Of a stretch of DNA of 64,000 nt, positions 56,766 through 64,000 are shown in pieces. The position numbers were made by a program, and so were the translations under genes. Below the pieces are notes generated by a model that was not told the DNA's origin, did no database searches, and worked only from the letters and a program-made list of their open reading frames with translations. Position 1 is the first letter of the stretch; each line of letters begins with the position of its first letter. The stretch is from Emcibacter sp. (GTDB lineage: Bacteria; Pseudomonadota; Alphaproteobacteria; Sphingomonadales; Emcibacteraceae), in the NCBI GenBank assembly GCA_021774785.1, contig JAJFIQ010000006.1, positions 124,001-188,000 of the forward strand, read 5' to 3'.

Positions 56766-59117
56766 TCATTTTGTGTAACGGTCTCCCACAACCCGGTAAT
56801 GATCCCATACTCTGCCATCTGTTAGGGAACGGACCAGCTTGATATATTCCGCATGGGTCCAGGCCAGTGGTGTCGCAGAATTAGTACCTTCACCCATGGT
56901 ATAAACATTGGGACTGTTGACGCCAACCCCGTCCCAAACCTGCTCCGATAACATCATACCTTCATTGGCAAATAATTCCATGGCCCGGACATAGGTGTTT
57001 TTCAAATTGCCTATCTTTTCATTGGTGACATTGCCATTTTTGTCTTTGGCCAGAGCCAGTTCAAAATGACCGCGTTCTCCCGTGAAGAAAGGCCATACCC
57101 TACCCCGTTGTCCCGGCGTCATCTTGCCATAATTACTGCCATCATCAGCATCTTCGCCGTAACCGTCATTGCCGTAACGACGCCATCCGGGAAAACGGCC
57201 TGCAACCCCATTAAAGGTAAAGTCATATTTAACCCTGAGCGCATCGTCCCGGTCCTGATCATCCAGTTCGGGCAATGAAGCCAAAATGGCGGCATCATCC
57301 GCAGGACGTACACCGTATCGCACCAGCTCCAAAAAGCCCGCATCCAGAATATTCTGTTCCTTCATCGGTGCACGACCATTATTTTTGGTCACCACACCAT
57401 CATCATTGGGATCTTCATTTTGGGTGATGCGTAAAAAATATTTACCGTCACCGTGAATACCAGCGGTGGTAAACATGCGGGTTTCAATTTTTGCATTATA
57501 ATCATCCGCCGCTTTAAGATAAGTGGCTGCCCCTGCCGCATCGCCGGCAAGTTTGGCAATATCGGCAGCGGTCACCAATCCGGCGATGATAGCTGCGGTA
57601 CTGGACGGGCTATATCCTGTCTGTTCTTCCCAGCGTTCCTGCTGAGTTAGGGGTGGTGTTATCATTCGCACATTCCCGGCCAGATTAACCTCTCCCCCGG
57701 AAACAAGAAAATTGGCCGCCGGTTTCAGCATAATATCATACCAATGGATCAATTTTTCGTCTGATAATATGCCTGCCTGATGAAGTTTCCAGCCCAGCAT
57801 AATAGGCATGGCTGTCTGGTCAAGCTGAACCCCGACCCACTCCAGAACACCATCCACATGGGTTTTTTGTAGAAACCATCCTGTAGCACCCTTGTTACCC
57901 TGTGTTTTGGCTGTTACCTGTACCTGCTCAAGATATTCAAAAGCCTTGAGCGGTGTCTCATGATCACCCAACGCCAGAAATGCCATTGCGCATTGGTAAA
58001 AATCCCGTGGCCAGACGGCTTTATATCCGGTGGCTGCTGTGGCCGCAGTCACTGTCTCCCCCCAAGGATTAGACAGTGATGCTATCAAGGCACCGGGGTA
58101 AGTTTTATCTTCTTGTGCCTTTAATACCAAAGCACTGGTATAAAGCAGTTTTCCACCATCGGTCGTTGTTGCAATCATGTCCGGCAACGCATCAAGACCA
58201 TCCAGATAATCCTGCCAGCCCATATAGTCTCCACGGCCATTATAATGGTCAAGCGTACGAACATATCCGGCGGTTAAAGATGCCTCTGCCGCCTGTGTGC
58301 TGGTTTCGGTACTGGGGCCAAAACCGATAGTAAAATCATAGGTGATCTCACCGGATTTAATCGGTGCAAGCTCGGCTGTCAGAGCCACATTTCCAGCGGG
58401 CTTTCCGGTGGAGGCATAGGCCCAATCCATCTGGCCATTATCCAGTAAGTCAGTCAAACCATCGGATGTTCCCACAAAACCCGCTGATGTTCTGATAAAG
58501 TCACTGTCTGATTTCAGAGATAGATATGTTTCGCCATCATGGGCATAAAGACCCATCTTGCCAGCCATAGCCTTATCACCGCTACCGGTATTGGCCATAT
58601 GAGGGTTTAGATAGAGATAGGGTGTTATCTCCCCGTCCAAAGCACGAAAAGTAACCCGCATATAAAGCACATCCCGGTCCGGGTCTGTGAAAATATGTTT
58701 TTCGATCTCATATTTGCCTTGTTTATCACGGTTTATAATCCGGTAAGCCAGTGATAAAGGACGACCTGCCGCATCTTTAAAAAGATAATCTATGGTGGTG
58801 ATGGTATCGTCTTTTTCCGTATCGACAAAGCCTTCCCCTTTGATCAGAAATTGCATTTCCTTGATCTGCGCCTCATGGATCAGACCGTACATGGTTTCGG
58901 TCAGAATACCCTGTGCCACCGAAAACCATACTTTTGACTGCTTACCTGCCTGTTCTCCGTAGGCTTCATAGGATGTGCCAATACCCGTCTTTCCCGAATA
59001 GGCCCAGACCGATGGTTTGCCCGGCGCGCCCGGTGCTACATCATTAGCAATTTTCTCACTACAGCCCAATAAAGAACCCACCACCAGTAATACATATAAT
59101 TTTTTAGATAAAATCAT
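56766..59117 (-). CDS. Glucoamylase GH15 lipoprotein (glucodextranase-like N-domain)
   Basis: 783 residues from ATG 59117 (AGGA upstream), giving a compact lipoprotein signal (LVVGSLLGC). An ATG at 59153 would add 12 residues. N-terminal super-beta-sandwich (about 30-300), then the alpha/alpha barrel with KAVWPRDFYQCAMAFLALGD, general acid Glu in EEQTGYSPSSTAA and the C-terminal PLAWTHAEYIKL. Releases glucose from the non-reducing ends of starch chains. Last gene of the second starch operon. Confidence 0.93.
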   Translation of the reverse strand: MILSKKLYVLLVVGSLLGCSEKIANDVAPGAPGKPSVWAYSGKTGIGTSYEAYGEQAGKQSKVWFSVAQGILTETMYGLIHEAQIKEMQFLIKGEGFVDTEKDDTITTIDYLFKDAAGRPLSLAYRIINRDKQGKYEIEKHIFTDPDRDVLYMRVTFRALDGEITPYLYLNPHMANTGSGDKAMAGKMGLYAHDGETYLSLKSDSDFIRTSAGFVGTSDGLTDLLDNGQMDWAYASTGKPAGNVALTAELAPIKSGEITYDFTIGFGPSTETSTQAAEASLTAGYVRTLDHYNGRGDYMGWQDYLDGLDALPDMIATTTDGGKLLYTSALVLKAQEDKTYPGALIASLSNPWGETVTAATAATGYKAVWPRDFYQCAMAFLALGDHETPLKAFEYLEQVQVTAKTQGNKGATGWFLQKTHVDGVLEWVGVQLDQTAMPIMLGWKLHQAGILSDEKLIHWYDIMLKPAANFLVSGGEVNLAGNVRMITPPLTQQERWEEQTGYSPSSTAAIIAGLVTAADIAKLAGDAAGAATYLKAADDYNAKIETRMFTTAGIHGDGKYFLRITQNEDPNDDGVVTKNNGRAPMKEQNILDAGFLELVRYGVRPADDAAILASLPELDDQDRDDALRVKYDFTFNGVAGRFPGWRRYGNDGYGEDADDGSNYGKMTPGQRGRVWPFFTGERGHFELALAKDKNGNVTNEKIGNLKNTYVRAMELFANEGMMLSEQVWDGVGVNSPNVYTMGEGTNSATPLAWTHAEYIKLVRSLTDGRVWDHYRVVGDRYTK

Positions 59118-59157
59118 TGAAACTATTTTCCTATTATAAAATTTATGTATCATCCGG

Positions 59158-60897
59158 CTAATTTACTATTGCGTCTTTAGCTACATAAATTATGAAACTT
59201 AATGGGGGGACTTTAATCGTGATATTATGGTCATCGTCTGCCAAGACCTCCCCTTTCCCTAGCAAAGAATTATATTGATCAAATAATACGTTAATTTTAG
59301 CCGTTTTCACCTCAGGCGATGTATTAAACAATACTAGGTACTCTTGTCTTTCATCTGGAATTTTACGAGAGAAAGCATATATCCCAGCCTCATCAGTGGC
59401 ATATAAGGTTTTATGATTTCCCCGGCGTAAAGCAGTATGCTTGTGATAAAGCCCAGCATATTCCCTGAATGCCTGATACAGGGGATGGGTCGGATCAAAA
59501 TTATCATCTGCGGTTGTTTTCTCGGTTCCCATCAAATCAAAAGCATTATACCGCTCCACTAGTGACGGCATCATATCTTCACGGGAACCTTCATAAAGGC
59601 CGGCCCCTGTAAAACCCTGTTCTGCACCGTAATAAAAGATGGGTATTCCACGGGCAAACAACATAAAAGCGTGAGCCAGCTTAACCCGTTTAAGTTTCTC
59701 ATCTGTTGAAGCCTTCGGCAGGTCACGATTGATAAAATAAGAAAAACGCCCATCATCATGATTGCCAATATATGTCATTAGCTGAAGAGAATTGCTATCC
59801 CCATCGGTATAAAAATGATCCTGATCGAAAAGGGATTTCAGAATGTTGGTACCACCCGTTCCAGCAAATACTTTTTTCATGGCATCCAAAAACGGGAAAT
59901 CCAGTACAGAGGGTAGAGTTCCCACCGTGGTATATTGGCTCAGGGCTTCAGGCTGATGAATCTGTACTTCACCAAAGATATGGAAATTAGGTATCCCCTG
60001 CTCTCGCGCATGTTTCAATATTATCGGCGTAAAATTCTGCCAGTAATCAAGTTTTACATATTTTGCCGTATCAATACGAAAACCATCCGGTTTATATTCA
60101 CTGATCAGATACTTAAAAATATCAATCATGCCCGCCCTGACAACAGGAGAAGCTGTTTTAATGTCATCCAGCCCCGCAAAGTCACCATGCAGGACGCTTT
60201 CCCCGGCAAAATTGCTATCCCCCTGATTAGAATAATTTGCCAGATCATTAAGCCAAACTGGAAACTTTACATTTTCTTCCCCTGCGGGCAGGAAGGGCGT
60301 ATATTTATCCCCTTTCTCTATTTGGGATAACGTTTTATAAGGACAGTTATCACATTCCTGATATTTGATCACATCTGCCGAATGGTTGACTACAATATCA
60401 AAAAATACCTTTATCCCCTGCGCATGAGCGGCCTTTATCAAGAGTTTCAGTTCCTGAGTGGTTCCCAAATGAGGATCAACACCCATAAAATCAACAATCC
60501 AATATCCATGATAACCAGCGACATCCTCTTGCAGAACCTTGTTACCCATAACAGGGGTCATCCACAGAGCTGTCACGCCCAATCCTTTGATATAACCAAG
60601 TTTATTAATTAACCCCGAAAGATCGCCACCATGAAATTTACGGTCACTTGTCTTGTCAAAACCACCTGAAAAAATGGGCTGTGTCGCAGAACCCCGGTCA
60701 TTGGAAGTATCACCATTACTAAAACGATCGATCATTACAAAATAAAACAGATCATCTTCTATCGGACGATTAATGTAATCTTCATTATAGAGTGTATTTG
60801 TTTTATCTTCAGTCGTCCCCTCACAGCCCACCAAAAAAAAGACTGAAATGAGGCTGACAACAAAAGACATCGTTACTTTCATACTGAATTGATACAT
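59158..60897 (-). CDS. Alpha-amylase GH13 lipoprotein
   Basis: 579 residues. Lipobox (SVFFLVGC). GH13: YFVMIDRFSNGD, GVTALWMTPV, nucleophile in PDGFRIDTAKY, acid in HIFGEVQ, NHD in YIGNHDDGRF. Similar in layout to the 43224-45785 enzyme but without the C-terminal modules. A second Met at codon 7 is an alternative start. Five bp after the neopullulanase-like gene. Confidence 0.92.
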   Translation of the reverse strand: MYQFSMKVTMSFVVSLISVFFLVGCEGTTEDKTNTLYNEDYINRPIEDDLFYFVMIDRFSNGDTSNDRGSATQPIFSGGFDKTSDRKFHGGDLSGLINKLGYIKGLGVTALWMTPVMGNKVLQEDVAGYHGYWIVDFMGVDPHLGTTQELKLLIKAAHAQGIKVFFDIVVNHSADVIKYQECDNCPYKTLSQIEKGDKYTPFLPAGEENVKFPVWLNDLANYSNQGDSNFAGESVLHGDFAGLDDIKTASPVVRAGMIDIFKYLISEYKPDGFRIDTAKYVKLDYWQNFTPIILKHAREQGIPNFHIFGEVQIHQPEALSQYTTVGTLPSVLDFPFLDAMKKVFAGTGGTNILKSLFDQDHFYTDGDSNSLQLMTYIGNHDDGRFSYFINRDLPKASTDEKLKRVKLAHAFMLFARGIPIFYYGAEQGFTGAGLYEGSREDMMPSLVERYNAFDLMGTEKTTADDNFDPTHPLYQAFREYAGLYHKHTALRRGNHKTLYATDEAGIYAFSRKIPDERQEYLVLFNTSPEVKTAKINVLFDQYNSLLGKGEVLADDDHNITIKVPPLSFIIYVAKDAIVN

Positions 60898-60901
60898 TTT
60901 A

Positions 60902-62773
60902 CTATTTTATCTCAAGAACCATTACTGAACGGGAGGAAAGTGTAATCTTGTTTAAAATTTTAAACTTTCTCTCAGTGATGACATCTCTAGCGGACTTGGT
61001 GCCGTTCATTATCTCGGCAAACCTGTCAAGGGGCAGGTCAGTTTCTTTATCATTTTTGTTAAAAATGACCATGACCTTGTCTGTCTCATCATAACGAAAA
61101 TAGACATAGACACCGTCCTCAGGCACATAATGCATGAGTTTTCCGTTATGGATTACGTCCTTATCTTTACGCCAGTTAAGCAGTTTCCGCATAAAATCCT
61201 GCGCTTGCTGCTGGGATAGCTTAAGCCCCTTGCCAGTGAAGGCATTGACAGTATCACCCGCCCAGCCACCGGGGAAATCGCTTCTGATTATGCCGTGATC
61301 ATCGGTACCGGGGTTACTCATGAGAATTTCAGTACCGTAATATATCTGGGGAATGCCCCGCATGGTCAGATTAAAAGCAATAGCCATTTTATAAAGATCT
61401 TCATCTTCATTCAACTGGGTGAAAATCCGGCTCATATCGTGATTGTCGGGGAATATCACCAGATTTGACGGATCAGGGTAATCGGCGTCATTGGCCAGCA
61501 ATTTATATATATCGATCAGTCCCTTAGACCACTCTTCCTTATCCATCAAGCCCTTGGCGAGAATATGGTTCAGCGGAAAATCCATCAGACTTGGCAGGTA
61601 CGAGACATAACCATTCTTATTGATCTTACCGCGCTGCCAATAAGAGATAACCGAAGGGTTAATGCTCCATTCTTCCCCGACGATATTAAAGTTTGGATAT
61701 TCCTCCATGATACGCCGGGTCCATTCGGACATAAACGTCATGTCAGAATAGGGATAGGTGTCCATCCTGATCCCGGTCAGGCCGGAATATTCAATCCACC
61801 AGACAGCATTTTGAATAAGATATTCCGCCATCAAAGGGTTTTTCTGATTAAGGTCCGGCATGGTTTCCACAAACCAGCCATTGGAAAAACGCTTTTTATC
61901 ACTGGCCGAAGAATAGGGGTCCCGCAGGAGTGTACGCCGATGGGTGGTATTGACGTATTTGCCCACAAGATATTCATCAGCATAATTGATCCAGTCATCA
62001 CTGGGCAGGTCTTTCATCCACCAATGTTCAGAACCGGAATGGTTAGCTATCATGTCCATAATAAAGCCAATGCCCTGGTCACGAGCCTTTTCCACCATAA
62101 GACGGAATTCTTCATTGGATCCGAAGCGGGGATCAACCTTATAAAAGTCTGTGGTGGCATAACCATGATAACTATAGGTTGGCTGAGCATTTTCCAATAC
62201 GGGGTTAAGCCAGATTGACGTAAAACCCATGTCTGAAATATAATCCAGGTGATCACTGATACCCTGAATGTCACCACCATGACGGCCACCCTTAAAATCC
62301 CTGTTGTGCTTATCCTCAAGCCCCGCAACAGTATCATTCTGCATCTTACCATTGGCAAAACGATCCGGTGTTATCAGATATATAGCATCAGAAGAATTGA
62401 ACCCCTGGCGGGCCGCAGAATTTTCACTCCGGGCCTTTAATTCATAACCATACGAGATTTTCTCGCCAGTGGTATTTTTGAATGAAATATTAAACTGCCC
62501 CGCTTTTGCATCGGGAGCAACCATCACATCAATGAACAGATAATTTGGATTTTTAACCCGGATGACCTTTGTGATACTGACACCGGGAAACGTTATGTTT
62601 GGGGTATACTGGGAAATCTCTGCCCCGTGGACAAGAAGCTGCAATTTGGTTTCTTTAAACCCTACCCACCAAAAAGGCGGCTCTACACGATCAATAGAAT
62701 TTTGCGCTTGAAGCACACTCGATAAACAACAAATGCCAAGAAAAACAATCAAAAATATTTTAACCGGTTTCAT
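60902..62773 (-). CDS. Neopullulanase/cyclomaltodextrinase-like GH13, exported
   Basis: 623 residues. Signal peptide (IFLIVFLGICCLSSVLQAQ). N-terminal beta domain typical of cyclomaltodextrinases (IDRVEPPFWWVGFKETKLQL, about 27-125). GH13 barrel: YLITPDRFANG, nucleophile in LTGIRMDTYPY, acid in NIVGEEWSINP, NHD in FPDNHDMSRI. A small C-terminal beta domain follows. Same arrangement as SusA of Bacteroides. Acts on maltodextrins, cyclodextrins or pullulan in the periplasm. Confidence 0.92.
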   Translation of the reverse strand: MKPVKIFLIVFLGICCLSSVLQAQNSIDRVEPPFWWVGFKETKLQLLVHGAEISQYTPNITFPGVSITKVIRVKNPNYLFIDVMVAPDAKAGQFNISFKNTTGEKISYGYELKARSENSAARQGFNSSDAIYLITPDRFANGKMQNDTVAGLEDKHNRDFKGGRHGGDIQGISDHLDYISDMGFTSIWLNPVLENAQPTYSYHGYATTDFYKVDPRFGSNEEFRLMVEKARDQGIGFIMDMIANHSGSEHWWMKDLPSDDWINYADEYLVGKYVNTTHRRTLLRDPYSSASDKKRFSNGWFVETMPDLNQKNPLMAEYLIQNAVWWIEYSGLTGIRMDTYPYSDMTFMSEWTRRIMEEYPNFNIVGEEWSINPSVISYWQRGKINKNGYVSYLPSLMDFPLNHILAKGLMDKEEWSKGLIDIYKLLANDADYPDPSNLVIFPDNHDMSRIFTQLNEDEDLYKMAIAFNLTMRGIPQIYYGTEILMSNPGTDDHGIIRSDFPGGWAGDTVNAFTGKGLKLSQQQAQDFMRKLLNWRKDKDVIHNGKLMHYVPEDGVYVYFRYDETDKVMVIFNKNDKETDLPLDRFAEIMNGTKSARDVITERKFKILNKITLSSRSVMVLEIK

Positions 62774-62784
62774 GTCATATTTCC

Positions 62785-64000
62785 TTATTTCAGCGGGGTG
62801 AACCGAATGGCCTGCCCGCCACTTGTGGCAAGGTCAATGACAAGTTTTGTCTTAGCTGTAACTTGTTTTTCTTCAATAACCATATCATAGGGATTATTTT
62901 CAAAATCAGCCTTTGGCCCATCACCGTAAATTTGCGCCATATAGGTCGTATCTGCGCTGAGAAAATCCAGTGAAATTTCAAACTTGCGCGCTTTTTCATT
63001 GGTCAGACTACCAAGGAACCAATCATCACTATGGCGGTCTTTTCGTACGATGGTAACGAAGTCGCCGACCTCACCGTTCAAAACAAGGGTATTCTCCCAG
63101 TCGGTGGGGACATCCTTGATAAATTGAAATGTCTTTGGTCGTACCTGATAATTTTCCGGCAAATCTGCCGCCATTTGAATTGGACTATAGAGAACCACAT
63201 AAAGTGCCAGTTGTTTTGCCAATGTGGTTGGAATACGGTTGTTGGGCTTCTCTTTCTCGAACAAAAGATCAAAGATACCGGGTGTGAAATCCATCGGTCC
63301 CGCCAACATACGAGTAAAGGGCAAAATAGCTGTATGTTCCGGTGAGTTCCCCGGTTCTCCCCAGGCATTATATTCCTGACCTCTTGCCCCCTCACGGGAA
63401 ACCCAATTGGGATAGGTACGGCGCAAGCCGGTATCTTTGATTGGTTCATGGGTGTTGATAGCAATCTTCCGTTTTGCAGCTTCATCAATCACCTTTTGAT
63501 AATGACGCACCATAAACTGGCTGTCATGCCATTCATAATGTGTCTTGCCATTTTCATCAGTAAAAGTTATGCCCCCGCCGTCCGCGACATATCCGGTCTT
63601 AATAGATGTTATGCCAAGCTTCTGATAATAATCCAGCGCATCACTCAACTGTTGCTCATAATTGGAAATACCGCCAGATGTCTCATGATGCCCGATCAGG
63701 CGCACGCCTTTCGATTGGGCATAATCGGACAAAACTTTTATATCAAAATCGGGATAAGCTTCAGTGAAACGGAAAAAATCGCCATTGCTGAACCAGTCAC
63801 CGTCCCAGCCAATATTCCATCCCTCAACCAGAACTCCATTAAAACCATGATCGGCAGCAAAATCAATATAGGTTTTGGTGCGTTCGGTCGTTGCCCCATG
63901 TTTTACCCCTGACCCCCAAGAGGCAACACCAAGATGCATTTCCCACCAGATTCCGACATATTTTCCCGGTGTTACCCATGACACATCACCCTGCTTATTT
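62785..64000 (-). CDS. GH97 alpha-glucosidase, inverting (SusB-like), partial at right edge
   Basis: The frame is open through the right edge; about 405 C-terminal residues are present of about 680 expected. KYVGIWWEMHLG, GHHETSGG, NTHEPIKDTG and REGARGQEYN carry the three catalytic glutamates of inverting GH97 enzymes, with the last two 24 residues apart as in SusB. The retaining-type Asp is absent (IKTGYV). Upstream of the neopullulanase-like gene by 11 bp, so the operon begins outside the window. Confidence 0.92.
   Translation of the reverse strand, partial: NKQGDVSWVTPGKYVGIWWEMHLGVASWGSGVKHGATTERTKTYIDFAADHGFNGVLVEGWNIGWDGDWFSNGDFFRFTEAYPDFDIKVLSDYAQSKGVRLIGHHETSGGISNYEQQLSDALDYYQKLGITSIKTGYVADGGGITFTDENGKTHYEWHDSQFMVRHYQKVIDEAAKRKIAINTHEPIKDTGLRRTYPNWVSREGARGQEYNAWGEPGNSPEHTAILPFTRMLAGPMDFTPGIFDLLFEKEKPNNRIPTTLAKQLALYVVLYSPIQMAADLPENYQVRPKTFQFIKDVPTDWENTLVLNGEVGDFVTIVRKDRHSDDWFLGSLTNEKARKFEISLDFLSADTTYMAQIYGDGPKADFENNPYDMVIEEKQVTAKTKLVIDLATSGGQAIRFTPLK

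Overview
The window looks like chromosomal DNA of a Gram-negative bacterium of moderate GC, most likely a marine or sediment alphaproteobacterium. The pointers are a type II secretion system (T2SS), periplasmic lipoprotein amylases with a GH97 enzyme, a VPLPA-type C-terminal sorting signal, a BoxR-type benzoyl-CoA regulator and a molybdenum storage protein. The assignment to Alphaproteobacteria is inference from gene content only; no rRNA or tRNA gene is present.

Layout. (1) 1-4775: a very large secreted repeat protein running off the left edge, and a small exported protein with a VPLPA/PEP-CTERM-like tail. (2) 5022-23480: T2SS genes on the minus strand in three blocks: gspE-F-G-K-L-M, an HR-domain protein and gspD (closed by a clear terminator), gspH-I-J, and the prepilin peptidase gspO. 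Two plus-strand molybdenum operons lie between these blocks: a DsbA-like lipoprotein with modABC and a small secreted protein, and an ECF-transporter-like membrane protein with the two molybdenum storage subunits. (3) 23485-32489: an AraC-type regulator, then 4-hydroxybenzoyl-CoA reductase (hcrC-A-B, a molybdenum enzyme), then boxC-boxB-boxR of the oxygen-dependent benzoyl-CoA epoxide pathway, with a strong dyad operator at the boxC promoter. (4) 32522-36375: a serine hydrolase, a DUF1330 protein and a molybdopterin oxidoreductase. (5) 36444-47305: a long minus-strand operon for maltodextrin use (MFS transporter, alpha-amylase, esterase/beta-amylase fusion, alpha-glucosidase) followed by sugar-acid genes (SDR, enolase-superfamily dehydratase broken by an in-frame TGA, SMP-30 lactonase). 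(6) 47507-47813: a decayed IS3-family relic. (7) 47853-52706: zwf-pgl-edd-glk, the upper Entner-Doudoroff pathway. (8) 52930-56765: two LacI-type regulators flanking a sodium/sugar symporter. (9) 56766-64000: a second minus-strand starch operon (GH97, neopullulanase-like, alpha-amylase, glucoamylase), cut by the right edge.

Two themes tie the region together. Molybdenum: uptake (modABC), storage (mosAB) and use (hcrABC and the MopB oxidoreductase) sit within 23 kb. Starch: extracellular or periplasmic hydrolysis to maltodextrins and glucose, import, phosphorylation by Glk and entry into the Entner-Doudoroff pathway, with LacI-type operators shared between the symporter/lacI region and the MFS operon. 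Partners expected but not in the window are boxA, benzoate- or hydroxybenzoate-CoA ligase, boxD, eda, ECF ATPases, an exosortase and a TonB-dependent maltodextrin receptor.
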